64,000 nt of DNA from Arenibacter certesii DSM 19833 (GCF_000429545.1 NZ_AUCB01000011.1:62001-126000); one strand, 5' to 3'. Counted from the stretch's first letter, positions 1 to 9,899 are shown. The notes: generated by a model from the letters alone, not told the origin. Made by a program: numbers and translations.

Positions 1-1322
1 TACAGTCAGATCAGGCCGTTATTGAGGACAGAGCCTTTAGGACGGATCAACTTTCACAAGACAGTCTTACCGTGGCAGCGGTTTCTTGGAGAACGCTTTT
101 TACCGATCCTATTCTTACCCAATATATAGAGCAAGGACTAGACAATAATATGGATATAAGGGTAGCCTTGCAGCAGATAGTTGCTGCAGAGGCATACCTT
201 AAGCAAGGAAAAGCGGGATACTATCCTACATTTTCGGCTAATGGGCGATATACACATCAAGAATTGTCCAAAAATAGCCCTATGGGTGCTCTTGTAGGTA
301 GTTCTCAAGATCAATTCGAACTTACAGGAAGCTTGGCATGGGAAGCAGATATTTGGGGGAAAATCCGTAGTAATAAGAGGGCTTCTGAAGCTTCTTATTT
401 ACAAACGGTAGCCGCTCATCATGCTGTAAAGTCAAGACTAATTGCCAATATAGCATCGGTATACTACCAACTATTGACCGTAGATGAGCAAATTTCTATT
501 ACGAAAGAAACCATTGCCACTCGAGAAAATAGTTTAGAAACCTCCAAAGCATTGAAGGAAGCAGGGGGTATAACCCAAGTTGCTGTAAAACAGACCGAGG
601 CACAGCTCCATACGGCTGAAGCAATATTGGTAGACCTCAATAACCAAGCGTACTTATTGGAAAACACCCTATCCGTGCTATTAGGGGAAATGCCGAAAGC
701 CAGGGAAAGAACCGTTTTGGATAATCAAAAGATTTCTACAGAATTGGTAGTTGGGGTGCCTATGCAGCTATTGAGCAATCGTCCAGATGTCATGGTAGCG
801 GAATTAGAATTAAGAAAAGCATTTGAGCTTACTAATGTAGCTCGTAGTAGTTTTTATCCTTCTCTGACCCTTTCGGCAACAGGAGGTTACCAAAGTCTGG
901 ATATTGATCAATTGTTCAGTGCTAATTCGCTTTTTGCCAATCTCGTAGGGGGACTTGCGCAACCCATATTGAATGGACGAAAGATCCGAACCCAATACGA
1001 AGTATCCAAAGCACAGCAGGAAATGGCTAGTTTAAACTTTAAACAATCCGTATTAACTGCAAGCAAGGAAGTTTCGGATGCCGTATATTCCTTTGGAACG
1101 GCTACCGAAAAAATAGCGATAAAAGAAAAGGAATACGAAGCCTATGCCTTGGCTACGGAGTATTCTCAAGAATTGTTAAACAACGGACTAGCAAACTATT
1201 TAGAGGTATTACGAGCTCAGGAAAATGCACTAAATTCTAGTCTAGATCTAGCAAATGCTAAAAATAGACAATTGCAATCTGTTGTAGATTTATATGAAGC
1301 ATTAGGGGGCGGATGGAATTAA
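1..1322 (+). CDS. TolC/NodT-family outer-membrane efflux protein, 5' end missing
   Basis: The outer-membrane channel of a tripartite (probably RND) efflux pump. The reading frame is open from base 3 to the stop at 1322, and the GTG at 72 lies inside the mature domain, so the true start is upstream of the window. At least 440 residues are visible. Family marks are a WWxLF-like N-terminal segment (SWRTLFTDP), the mid-protein LLSNRPDVMVAELEL motif that begins the second half of OMF proteins, and the C-terminal YEALGGGW. Long alpha-helical stretches with heptad-like spacing match the periplasmic barrel. The signal peptide or lipobox cannot be seen. Partner pump and adaptor genes would be expected just upstream, outside the window. 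Substrate unknown. Confidence 0.9.
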   Translation, partial: QSDQAVIEDRAFRTDQLSQDSLTVAAVSWRTLFTDPILTQYIEQGLDNNMDIRVALQQIVAAEAYLKQGKAGYYPTFSANGRYTHQELSKNSPMGALVGSSQDQFELTGSLAWEADIWGKIRSNKRASEASYLQTVAAHHAVKSRLIANIASVYYQLLTVDEQISITKETIATRENSLETSKALKEAGGITQVAVKQTEAQLHTAEAILVDLNNQAYLLENTLSVLLGEMPKARERTVLDNQKISTELVVGVPMQLLSNRPDVMVAELELRKAFELTNVARSSFYPSLTLSATGGYQSLDIDQLFSANSLFANLVGGLAQPILNGRKIRTQYEVSKAQQEMASLNFKQSVLTASKEVSDAVYSFGTATEKIAIKEKEYEAYALATEYSQELLNNGLANYLEVLRAQENALNSSLDLANAKNRQLQSVVDLYEALGGGWN

Positions 1323-1364
1323 GTTATATTTTTGGGTATCTTAAAATCGATATCCCAATAAAAG

Positions 1365-2480
1365 ATGACAGATTTTTTTGAAATATATAGAGCACATCTA
1401 ATTTATGCTCTTTTAGTTATTATCACGGTATTAGTATTGCGCGGGTTAACTAACTTGCTAAACCGTTGGTTATTGAATAAGGGAGATCAAAAATTTCCTG
1501 GAGAAAGGCCTAAGGCAGTTAATTTGGTAAAGCGTATCCTTAATTCGTTATGGATTGTGCTTGGCCTAATTGCCTTAGGCTTTATTTTTGTTGGTGAGAA
1601 TAAATATGCTATTCTCAAGCACAATTTTCTTTTGATATTATATTTAGGCTCGGTTGCGGTAATTACTATAGCGTTAACAGCATTTGCTAATTTGTGGTTC
1701 AAACGTGAAATTCAACGGAAAGCAACTACGAATGCCGATGCTACAAGCCTAAAATTTTTGGGTTATGTGGTAGTGTTTGTCATTTATACGATAGGACTGC
1801 TGTTCGGGCTTCTTGCTTTCCCAGCTTTTAAAGGAATTACACAGACTGCTTTGGGAGGAGCTGGAGTTTTGGCCCTAATTGCAGGAGTGGCGTCCCAAGA
1901 GGCACTTGCCAATCTTGTGGGAGGAATATTTATTATCAGTTTTAAACCCTTCAAAATAGGGGATATAATTAAGGTCTCAGATACTATGGTGGGCACTGTG
2001 GTAGATATAACTTTGCGCCATACTATTATTCGTAATTTCGAGAATAAGATGATAGTTATTCCAAATGCCATAATCAATAAGGAGAAATTAATCAACTATA
2101 ACTTGGGGGATCTTAAATGTTGTGAACGCATAGAGATCGGTATTTCTTATGATAGTGACGTTACTTTGGCAAAGAGGATTATGCAAGAAGAATGCGAGAA
2201 ACATCCTTTAATTTATGATAACCGATCCAAATTGGAAAAAAAAGACGGCCAGCCAATGGTAAGGACAGCACTCATCTCATTGGACGACTCTTCTGTAACC
2301 ATAAGAGCTTGGGCATGGGCAAGAAATTATGGTGACTCCTTTAATTTAAGATGTGATATTTTGGAAAGTGTAAAAATGCGCTTTGATAAGGAAGGTATCG
2401 AAATCCCCTTTCCCTATAGAACTCTGGTGATAAAAGAGAATATTAAGAAAGAAGGTAATAGTGAATTTAAGGATGATTGA
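1365..2480 (+). CDS. MscS-family mechanosensitive ion channel
   Basis: A 371-residue inner-membrane channel of the small-conductance mechanosensitive family, which opens under membrane tension and lets solutes out during hypo-osmotic shock. Four or so hydrophobic helices occupy residues 10-160. The pore-lining helix is recognisable as the Gly/Ala-rich run GGAGVLALIAGVASQEALAN followed by the VGGIFIISFKPFKIGD hinge and the beta domain (residues 185-240), then a C-terminal alpha/beta cage with a charged tail. It starts 43 bases after the efflux gene on the same strand and is followed by a CLC gene, so all three may be co-transcribed. Function in osmotic protection is inferred from the family; gating was not assessed. 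Confidence 0.9.
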   Translation: MTDFFEIYRAHLIYALLVIITVLVLRGLTNLLNRWLLNKGDQKFPGERPKAVNLVKRILNSLWIVLGLIALGFIFVGENKYAILKHNFLLILYLGSVAVITIALTAFANLWFKREIQRKATTNADATSLKFLGYVVVFVIYTIGLLFGLLAFPAFKGITQTALGGAGVLALIAGVASQEALANLVGGIFIISFKPFKIGDIIKVSDTMVGTVVDITLRHTIIRNFENKMIVIPNAIINKEKLINYNLGDLKCCERIEIGISYDSDVTLAKRIMQEECEKHPLIYDNRSKLEKKDGQPMVRTALISLDDSSVTIRAWAWARNYGDSFNLRCDILESVKMRFDKEGIEIPFPYRTLVIKENIKKEGNSEFKDD

Positions 2481-2528
2481 TTTTAGGAATAATAGCTAGT
2501 TGTATGACCTCACGATAAATATAATGTT

Positions 2529-3803
2529 TTGAAGCTTAAACAAAGAAGGAAACTTGTAACCTACCTAAATATTTTAGATCAACCTATACGGTTTAATCCA
2601 TTTGTCTTTAGTCGCACTTTCCTCTTATGGGCCTTATTGGGATTAATAGGTGGCATTATTGCTGGACTCTATTGGATTGTGTTGGAATTTTTAACGACCA
2701 AGATTGCCTTCTTTGAAGGTTGGCTTGTGATCCCGATTATGGCAATTTGTGGTCTTTTGGCGGGACTGATAATTTATTTCATAGGGGATCCAGGAGAAAT
2801 TCATTTAATCGTAAATAACATTAGGTTTAATAAGGGAAAACTGGATCCTAAGAACAACCCTTCCATGATCTTGTCCTCCCTACTATGCGTGGCATCGGGA
2901 GGTAGTTTGGGTCCAGAAGCTCCATTGGTTCAAGTTACTGGATCTACAGGTACGTGGTTGGGGAAAATTTTTAGATTAAAAGGGGAGGAGTTACGGTCTT
3001 TAAGTATTGCTGGAATGGCTTCTGGATTCACCGCATTGTTTGGAGCTCCACTAGGTGGAAGTTTGTTTTCCTTGGAAATTTTACATCATAAACATGCCGT
3101 TGAATATTATAAGGCTATAATTCCAGCCTTGGTTGCCAGTAGCTTTAGTTATGTAATTTTTGCGTTAATACTTCAATTGGGGCTAGGTGCCACCTGGGAA
3201 TTAAAATCATATGAATATGCTGGGTTATTCGATTTTGGACTAGCTGTATTGTTTGGTATGGTCGCTACATTCGTAGGCTGGGGATTTATCTATTGTGTGA
3301 AATTCTTTAAAATAGTGTTTGAAAAGAAAACGCTGCCTATTTATATGAAAACTTTAATAGGTGGAATTCTATTAGGGGTCATTTCTTATTATTTTCCATT
3401 GACTCGCTATTTTGGCCATCATGAAATAAATGAACTGTTGGAGTCTAATCTCACATTAACCCTGTTATTAGGAATATTGATATTTAAAATTTTGGCAATT
3501 TCCATTACAGTAACATCCGGATGGCGTGGCGGATTTATAATCCCTTTGTTTTTTGTGGGGACAACGCTAGGGCTAATAATCCATCAGATCTTTCCAGAAA
3601 CTAATGTAACCTTAGCAATTATTAGCTGTATGGCGGCTATAAACGCTTGTGTTACCCGTACTCCTATGAGTACTACTATCTTATTAGCATCCTTAACCGG
3701 ATTCTCCTATTTTATCCCAATTTTGTTCGCTAGTTTAACAGGGTATTTTCTAGCACCTAGAATTCCTTTTATCGGATCCCAAGGGGAGAGTGAAAAAGCG
3801 TAA
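2529..3803 (+). CDS. CLC-family chloride channel/transporter (divergent filter)
   Basis: A 424-residue CLC-family anion transporter. The gating-glutamate motif is present in the form GGSLGPEAPLVQ and the third filter motif as GGFIIPLFF (canonical GxFxP). The first filter motif, normally GSGIPE and carrying the chloride-coordinating serine, is replaced here by GDPGEIH, so anion selectivity or mechanism may differ. No cytosolic CBS domains follow, and the protein stops soon after the last helix. The start is TTG at 2529; the nearest upstream ATG (2524) runs into a stop in two codons, so TTG or a later start must be used. It lies 48 bases after the MscS gene. Confidence 0.82.
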   Translation: MKLKQRRKLVTYLNILDQPIRFNPFVFSRTFLLWALLGLIGGIIAGLYWIVLEFLTTKIAFFEGWLVIPIMAICGLLAGLIIYFIGDPGEIHLIVNNIRFNKGKLDPKNNPSMILSSLLCVASGGSLGPEAPLVQVTGSTGTWLGKIFRLKGEELRSLSIAGMASGFTALFGAPLGGSLFSLEILHHKHAVEYYKAIIPALVASSFSYVIFALILQLGLGATWELKSYEYAGLFDFGLAVLFGMVATFVGWGFIYCVKFFKIVFEKKTLPIYMKTLIGGILLGVISYYFPLTRYFGHHEINELLESNLTLTLLLGILIFKILAISITVTSGWRGGFIIPLFFVGTTLGLIIHQIFPETNVTLAIISCMAAINACVTRTPMSTTILLASLTGFSYFIPILFASLTGYFLAPRIPFIGSQGESEKA

Positions 3804-4079
3804 TTAACTGCATATCTTTTTAAAATTTTAATTTTTAAGTGTTTTAATTGATGTAAGATCCACGGAAAGTTTAAAATGGGTGTAAAGGAAATTAAATGAC
3901 TTTTACGAATCTATTAATACCTTTCTTATTTTTTATGTTCAGGATTTTGAACAATATAATTTACTGGTAAAGTAATATTCATCCCTTATATAAAACCGAC
4001 TTTAATTTTAAATATAGATCATTTTTTGACCATATTTATGTAGAAGGGTTATTTTTGCAAAAACCATAAAGAGGAACCT
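3804..4079. other. Intergenic region before the K+/H+ antiporter
   Basis: AT-rich spacer of 276 bases. No reading frame or convincing hairpin terminator is visible. Its 3' end holds the antiporter promoter candidate listed separately. Confidence 0.6.
4025..4057 (+). promoter_or_regulatory. Candidate Bacteroidota-type promoter for the antiporter
   Basis: TATTTTTG at 4050-4057 matches the Bacteroidota -7 consensus TAnnTTTG exactly. A TTTTTTG at 4022-4028 supplies the -33 TTG about 21 bases upstream. The ATG follows 22 bases later, preceded by an AAGAGGA stretch (about 4069-4075) that resembles a ribosome binding site. Known consensus; use here is inferred. Confidence 0.5.
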
Positions 4080-5558
4080 ATGAACTTGACCATTGAAAAC
4101 ATTTTATTAGTTGGATCTTTGCTCCTTTTTATTAGTATTATTGCCGGTAAAACTTCTTATAAATTTGGTGTTCCTACCTTATTGCTTTTCCTAGCCATTG
4201 GAATGCTAGCAGGGTCTGACGGGATTTTAGGGATTAAATTTGATGATCCCAAAATGGCTCAATTTATAGGTATTGTATCCTTGAATTTCATACTCTTCTC
4301 TGGGGGCCTAGATACCAACTGGGGAGAGATAAAGCCCATTCTAAGGGAGGGGGTTGTACTGTCTACCGTTGGGGTGCTCTTGACAGCATGCTGTATCGGT
4401 GGCTTTGTATATTACATTACAGATTTTACTATTTATGAGAGTATGCTCCTAGGCTCTATTGTCTCTTCTACAGATGCCGCGGCAGTTTTCTCTATTTTAC
4501 GTTCCAAAAACCTAGCCCTTAAAAAGAACTTAAGGCCTACTTTAGAGTTGGAAAGTGGAAGTAACGATCCTATGGCCTACGTGCTTACTATTGCCTTTTT
4601 AACGTTGGTAGTGCATCAAGATCAAAGTATTTGGTCTGTAATTCCTAAGTTTATACAGCAGATGGTAGTAGGTGCCATTGCAGGATTTATTTTCGGTAGG
4701 ATAAGTAAATATGTCATCAACAAAATTAAATTGAGTTTTGAAGGACTTTATCCGGTTTTGGTAATAGCCCTTATGTTCATCACTTTTTCTGCAACTGATT
4801 TTATGGGCGGTAACGGATTTCTTTCTATTTATATATGTGCTGTTTATTTGGGGAATCAGGATCTAATACATAAAAGATCTATCCTGAAAATGTTCGATGG
4901 ACTGGCTTGGTTAATGCAAATAGTACTCTTCCTCACCTTGGGTTTATTGGTTTTTCCATCAGAAATTGTTCCCGTAATGGGAATAGGGCTGCTTATTTCC
5001 CTGTTTTTGATCATTGTTGCCAGGCCCGTTAGTGTGCTCCTCAGTTTAATGTTCTTTAAAATGAAGTTCAGAAGAAGAGCATACATTTCCTGGGTTGGGT
5101 TACGGGGAGCTGTTCCTATTGTATTTGCAACTTATCCTTTGCTAGCAGGAATAGATAAGGCAGATATGATTTTTAATATTGTCTTTTTTATTTCCGTAAC
5201 CTCTGTACTTATTCAGGGAACTACACTTTCTATTGTGGCTAAATGGTTAAGGGTTGCCCTTCCCGCACAGGAAAAAAGAATGACCGCTACTGATTTATTA
5301 TTAATGGAAAATCCCAAAACATTACTTAAGGAAATCCCTGTAGGGGCCGATTGTTATGCGGTGAATAAACAAATAGTGGATCTAGGCTTTCCCAAGCATG
5401 CTATTATTGCTATGATAAAAAGGGAGGGCGAATTTATAACCCCAAATGGTTCCACAAGAATTGAGGATCAGGATACGCTTTTTGTACTTGCGGATAAAGA
5501 TGAAATTATAGAAGAAGTGAATAGGGTTCTAAAAAGACCAATAAAGAAACCCGCATAA
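4080..5558 (+). CDS. CPA1-family K+(Na+)/H+ antiporter with TrkA-C domain
   Basis: A 492-residue cation/proton antiporter of the NhaP2/CvrA type. Residues 1-400 form about 12 transmembrane helices; the ion-binding core shows the motif ELESGSNDPMA, in which Asn-Asp sits in the unwound helix region of CPA1 exchangers, preceded by SSTDAAAVFSILR. Residues about 415-485 form a cytosolic TrkA-C (RCK-C) regulatory domain, recognisable from the segment GADCYAVNKQIVDLGFPK through DTLFVLADKDE. Known relatives expel K+ (sometimes Na+) for H+ and control cytosolic pH and turgor. It has its own promoter candidate and stands downstream of two other ion-homeostasis genes. Exact cation is not readable from sequence. 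Confidence 0.88.
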   Translation: MNLTIENILLVGSLLLFISIIAGKTSYKFGVPTLLLFLAIGMLAGSDGILGIKFDDPKMAQFIGIVSLNFILFSGGLDTNWGEIKPILREGVVLSTVGVLLTACCIGGFVYYITDFTIYESMLLGSIVSSTDAAAVFSILRSKNLALKKNLRPTLELESGSNDPMAYVLTIAFLTLVVHQDQSIWSVIPKFIQQMVVGAIAGFIFGRISKYVINKIKLSFEGLYPVLVIALMFITFSATDFMGGNGFLSIYICAVYLGNQDLIHKRSILKMFDGLAWLMQIVLFLTLGLLVFPSEIVPVMGIGLLISLFLIIVARPVSVLLSLMFFKMKFRRRAYISWVGLRGAVPIVFATYPLLAGIDKADMIFNIVFFISVTSVLIQGTTLSIVAKWLRVALPAQEKRMTATDLLLMENPKTLLKEIPVGADCYAVNKQIVDLGFPKHAIIAMIKREGEFITPNGSTRIEDQDTLFVLADKDEIIEEVNRVLKRPIKKPA

Positions 5559-5667
5559 TATTACATAACCCCAAGTTTTGAGTTCTTTATTTAGCTTTCC
5601 TTTTATAAAATCTAAAAAAATTAAGAAATTTGTGTAATCATTATAACACACTTCAATTTAAAGGCTC

Positions 5668-7500
5668 CTATAGTTTAGTGGTTAATATAGTAGCCCCTTT
5701 GGAAGAAAGCCTAATGCTATCTTTCCAAATAAGTGTTGTGTGGGATATTATATTTTTCATGATTTTCCCTGTTAGTCCAATTTCGGAGAATGATGTTAAG
5801 TTGAGCGTATAGGGATTCTTGTTTTTATTGATAATAATAGCCACAATTTCATCTTCAAAACTTCTGAACAACACATAAACTCCATTGAAAGGCGCAAAAT
5901 GGATGGTTTTTCCTTCGTGTATAGCTTTGCTGTTTTTTCTGTAATTTAAAAGTTGCTTTAGAAAAGACTGCATATCCTTTTGGGCCTGTGTTAAGTTTTT
6001 TCCAGTAAAAGCATTTACAGGATCCCTGTTCCATCCACCGGGGAAATCGGACCTAATTAAACCGTGATCTCCAGGCTTTTCGGAATTATGCATTAATATC
6101 TCTGTCCCATAATACAATTGAGGAATTCTAGGCAGTAGTAATAAATAACCAAGTGCCATTTGAGTGTCTACTATGTTTTTATTTAATAGCGTAAATACTC
6201 TATCCATATCATGATTGTCCAAAAACGCCATTAAATCTTTAGGAGAGGCGTAAGCAAAATCATTGGCTAGGCCCTCATATATTTTTATTAATCCCGTACC
6301 CCAATGCTCCTCTTCTTTTAAAGCTTCAATTATTATGTTCTGCATGGAGAAATCCATGGTAGATTTTAAATTGGATTTGTAACCATCTCTATTTTGGTCA
6401 CCATTTTGCCAATAAGCAATTAACAATGGATTATAGCTCCATTCCTCACCAACGATACTAAAGTTAGGAAACTCGGTCATAATAGCACCCGCCCATTGGG
6501 CCATAAAGTTCTTGTCCGAATAGGAATAGGTGTCTTGGCGTATTCCTCCCAAACCTAAAGTCTCTATCCACCAAATGCTATTTTGAATGAGGTATTTGGC
6601 CATAAAGGGATTACGCTGATTTAAGTCGGGCATGGCATATACAAACCATCCTTCGGTCATTTCTTTCTTGTCCTTTTCAGAAGCATAGGGATCTTGATTG
6701 CAGGTCCTTCTATGATTGGTGAGGATAATAGGCTTTTGCTTCTCAAAATTCTCCTGATAATTTATCCAATCCCTAAAAGGGAGATCTAACATCCACCAAT
6801 GATTTAATCCGCAGTGATGGACCACCTGGTCCATTATAACTTTAATATTGCGCTCTTTTGCCTTATCTACCAGTTCCTTATAATCTGATAATGTTCCAAA
6901 GCGTGGGTCCACTTGGTAGAAGTCTGTTATAGCATAGCCGTGATAGGACTCTTGTTCCATATCGTTAAGCAATACAGGGGTAGGCCAAATAGTGGTAAAT
7001 CCCATATCGTCAATATAGTCCAAGTGTTTGGTTATCCCTTTAATATCTCCCCCATGACGGGCATAGTCATTGTTGCGGTCTATGCTATTATCTATTAGGT
7101 GGGAAACTGTATTTTTAATGGCTTCAGAATTTGCAAATCTATCGGGGGTGATCAAGTAAATAACATCAGAGCTATTAAATCCAATATATTCCTCCCCAGG
7201 TTTAACTCTTTCCTTTAGTTCATAGCGATGCGTTTTTAGGTCCCCATCTTTAAATTTAAATTCTATAATGAAGAAGCAAGGGCCTACCTTATCCGATATG
7301 TTTAAGTCTATAAATAGATAATTTGGACTGCTCCCTTCAGTGGTCTTTTTTATTGAAATCCCTTTTTTGGAAATTTCAGGGACACTTTTTGCAATATTAG
7401 TTGCTTTCACCATCAATTGAAAATCGGTGTTTTTAAAACCTACCCACCAATTGGGAGGTTCTACCCGGACAATTTCATTTTCCATTGCTATGCTAGCCAT
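5668..7500 (-). CDS. GH13 cyclomaltodextrinase/neopullulanase-type alpha-glucosidase
   Basis: A 610-residue glycoside hydrolase of family 13 with an N-terminal Ig-like domain (about 1-115, beginning RVEPPNWWVGFKN as in cyclomaltodextrinases), a (beta/alpha)8 catalytic domain (about 116-510) and a C-terminal beta domain. Predicted catalytic residues are Asp323 in GGIRQDT (nucleophile), Glu352 in IVGEEW (acid/base) and Asp431 in FLDNHD (transition-state stabiliser). Conserved region I reads MDQVVHH, with His in place of the usual Asn. No signal peptide is visible, so the enzyme should be cytoplasmic and act on imported maltodextrins. The next gene upstream on the same strand encodes a GH65 phosphorylase, 92 bases away, implying joint maltodextrin use. 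Confidence 0.9.
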   Translation of the reverse strand: MASIAMENEIVRVEPPNWWVGFKNTDFQLMVKATNIAKSVPEISKKGISIKKTTEGSSPNYLFIDLNISDKVGPCFFIIEFKFKDGDLKTHRYELKERVKPGEEYIGFNSSDVIYLITPDRFANSEAIKNTVSHLIDNSIDRNNDYARHGGDIKGITKHLDYIDDMGFTTIWPTPVLLNDMEQESYHGYAITDFYQVDPRFGTLSDYKELVDKAKERNIKVIMDQVVHHCGLNHWWMLDLPFRDWINYQENFEKQKPIILTNHRRTCNQDPYASEKDKKEMTEGWFVYAMPDLNQRNPFMAKYLIQNSIWWIETLGLGGIRQDTYSYSDKNFMAQWAGAIMTEFPNFSIVGEEWSYNPLLIAYWQNGDQNRDGYKSNLKSTMDFSMQNIIIEALKEEEHWGTGLIKIYEGLANDFAYASPKDLMAFLDNHDMDRVFTLLNKNIVDTQMALGYLLLLPRIPQLYYGTEILMHNSEKPGDHGLIRSDFPGGWNRDPVNAFTGKNLTQAQKDMQSFLKQLLNYRKNSKAIHEGKTIHFAPFNGVYVLFRSFEDEIVAIIINKNKNPYTLNLTSFSEIGLTGKIMKNIISHTTLIWKDSIRLSSKGATILTTKL

Positions 7501-7592
7501 AATTTTATTTTATTTCATCCTCAACAATAAGAGATCGTAAACGTTACTAGCTAGGTAACTATACGTTCCATATTACCAACCACTTTAAATTT

Positions 7593-9899
7593 TTAAATAG
7601 GTATTATATTGTTTTGGGTAATGGAAATCAATTTTCCGTTTACAGAAATCTGTAATTCATCTCCCTGCTGTAAGGTAAATTGGGCCTCTTTTTGAGAAAC
7701 GTTTACCTTAACGGTACGATTTCTAAAAATAACATTGAAGGAATAGGAAACCCATTGCTTCGGAATTTTTGGTTGAAAGGATAAGGTGTTATTAACCACC
7801 CTCATTCCTCCAAAGCCTTCAACGATGCTCATCCAGGTGCCCGCCATGGAAGTGATGTGTAAGCCTTCTTCTACTTCCTTGTTATAATCATCCAAATCCA
7901 ATCTAGAGGTTCTTAAATAGAAGCTATAAGCCTGATCCATTCTATCTAATTTGGCAGCAAGGATGCTATGTACACAAGGTGACAAGGAGCTTTCGTGGAC
8001 TGTGAAAGGCTCATAGAAATCAAAATGACGTTCAAGTTCCTCTCTACTAAATTGGTCTTCAAAAAAGTAAAATCCTTGTAAGGTATCTGCTTGTTTAATA
8101 TAAGGCGATCTTAAAATTCGGTCCCATGACCATTTCTGATTTATAGGTCGTTGTGATCGCGTTAAATGGGCCACAGTAGTAAGCTCTTTATCCAAAAACC
8201 CATCCTGTTGTAAAAACACCTTGTGCTCTTCAGAGTATGGGAAATATAGATTATCTGCTACTATTTTCCACTTTTCAATTTCTTTGGGTTCAAGTGCAAC
8301 CTTGGTAATAATTCTTTGATATTCCTCGCTGTAGCTCGCCTTTACCTTATCTATGGTCTCCATGGTATAATTAAGACACCATTGGGCTATATAGTTGGTA
8401 TACCAATTATTATTGATGTTATTCTCATATTCATTTGGACCTGTTACCCCTAGTATGACGTATTTATTCTTTTTCGTAGAGAAAGTAGCTCTTTGCTTCC
8501 AAAATCTGGCAATAGCTATTAGTACTTCTAAGCCTTTCTCGGGTATATAGGAATAGTCACCGGTATAACGATAATAGTTATAGATTGCAAAGGCGATAGC
8601 GCCGTTTCTGTGAATCTCCTCAAAAGTTATTTCCCATTCATTATGACATTCTTCTCCGTTCATAGTTACCATAGGGTACAGTGCAGCGCCATCGGTAAAG
8701 CCGAGCTTTTCTCCATTTTCTATGGCTTTTTCTAAGTGATTGTATCGGTATTCCAATAGATTTCTACCTACCTGTTGGTCCTTGGTGGCCATGTAAAAGG
8801 GGAGGCAATAAGCCTCTGTATCCCAATAGGTACTACCTCCATATTTCTCCCCCGTAAATCCTTTAGGGCCAATATTTAATCTAGAATCGGTGCCTAAATA
8901 GGTCTGATTCAATTGAAAAATATTAAAACGAATGCCTTGTTGTGCCTTTACATCGCCCTTAATGGTAATATCAGAGGTTTCCCAAATCTGGGACCAAGCA
9001 ATTCTCTGAGCTTCCAGAAGAATTCCAAACCCCATTTTTATAGCTTTGGTCAGCGCTTTCTTAGCCGCAGGGATCAATTGCTCTTTCTTATGATTCCTAT
9101 CGGCTGTATATCCCCCATATTTGTGAATGGTGAAAATTTGATTCTGTTTAATTTCCGCCGAATAATGGAAGGATATTTTTTTCTCTAATTTTTCAACATC
9201 AGGACTTAGCTTAGTAATTGCACCATTTATAAAGCATTGAGATTGCATAAAAGTGCAGGTGTTAAAATTGGTTTTAAGGGTATGTGCCTCTATAAAGGCC
9301 ATTTCATTTTCCTGGGTGATATTTGTTATTTCCCAAAATTTATCGTCCCAATTACTATCTTCATTGGTAATTCCCGCATCTAAATAAGGACTATAAGCAA
9401 TTTTAGCATGCCCGGATAGGGGAGTTATATTATAGGATATGGCCCCAATTTCATCCAAGGTTAAACTTAAAAATCGTTTCGTTTCTACTTTTATAATAGC
9501 ATCATTCTTCATGGTTGCGGTAAAGCTTCTGGACAACCAACCTTCTTTCATGTTTAGCTCTCTTTTATAATCGGACACCGATTTGCAACTGAACAAGTCC
9601 AGGGTTTCACCATTAATCGTAATATGGATACCAATCCAATTAGGGGCGTTTAGCACTTTTGCAAAATACTCAGGATATCCTTTTTTCCACCAGCCAACCT
9701 TAGTTTTATCAGGATAGTAGACTCCTGCAATATAGCTTCCTTGAAATGTTGCTCCAGAATAATGCTCCTCAAAATTGGCCCTTTGTCCCATGGCGCCATT
9801 GCCTAAGCTAAATATACTTTCAGAAGATTTTACCATGTCCGGATTAAACCCTTCTTCTATAATGGACCATTCATTTGGTTTAATATAATCTTGATTCAT
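7593..9899 (-). CDS. GH65 maltose (disaccharide) phosphorylase
   Basis: A 768-residue family-65 glycoside hydrolase/phosphorylase. Known members cleave maltose (or kojibiose, trehalose and similar) with inorganic phosphate to glucose and beta-glucose-1-phosphate. The N-terminal beta-sandwich starts with the typical NEWSIIEEGF and SLGNGAMGQRANFEE segments. The (alpha/alpha)6 barrel contains GGSTYWDTEAYCLPFY and the block NEWEITFEEIHRNGAIA (about residues 420-436), which carries the general acid. No signal peptide, so cytoplasmic. It is the first gene of a two-gene unit with the GH13 enzyme. Maltose is the likeliest substrate because of that neighbour, but GH65 specificity cannot be fixed by eye. 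The beta-phosphoglucomutase that usually accompanies it is not in the window. Confidence 0.88.
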   Translation of the reverse strand: MNQDYIKPNEWSIIEEGFNPDMVKSSESIFSLGNGAMGQRANFEEHYSGATFQGSYIAGVYYPDKTKVGWWKKGYPEYFAKVLNAPNWIGIHITINGETLDLFSCKSVSDYKRELNMKEGWLSRSFTATMKNDAIIKVETKRFLSLTLDEIGAISYNITPLSGHAKIAYSPYLDAGITNEDSNWDDKFWEITNITQENEMAFIEAHTLKTNFNTCTFMQSQCFINGAITKLSPDVEKLEKKISFHYSAEIKQNQIFTIHKYGGYTADRNHKKEQLIPAAKKALTKAIKMGFGILLEAQRIAWSQIWETSDITIKGDVKAQQGIRFNIFQLNQTYLGTDSRLNIGPKGFTGEKYGGSTYWDTEAYCLPFYMATKDQQVGRNLLEYRYNHLEKAIENGEKLGFTDGAALYPMVTMNGEECHNEWEITFEEIHRNGAIAFAIYNYYRYTGDYSYIPEKGLEVLIAIARFWKQRATFSTKKNKYVILGVTGPNEYENNINNNWYTNYIAQWCLNYTMETIDKVKASYSEEYQRIITKVALEPKEIEKWKIVADNLYFPYSEEHKVFLQQDGFLDKELTTVAHLTRSQRPINQKWSWDRILRSPYIKQADTLQGFYFFEDQFSREELERHFDFYEPFTVHESSLSPCVHSILAAKLDRMDQAYSFYLRTSRLDLDDYNKEVEEGLHITSMAGTWMSIVEGFGGMRVVNNTLSFQPKIPKQWVSYSFNVIFRNRTVKVNVSQKEAQFTLQQGDELQISVNGKLISITQNNIIPI

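Noticed and set aside
5630-5812. 60-codon plus-strand frame at the end of the antiporter gene
   Set aside because: It runs antisense to the GH13 C-terminal coding region, whose protein domain is well supported; composition is a shadow of that gene.
7538-7549. GTAAACGTTAC between the GH13 and GH65 genes, resembling a LacI-type operator
   Set aside because: Only the central six bases are symmetrical, and no LacI-type regulator gene is present.
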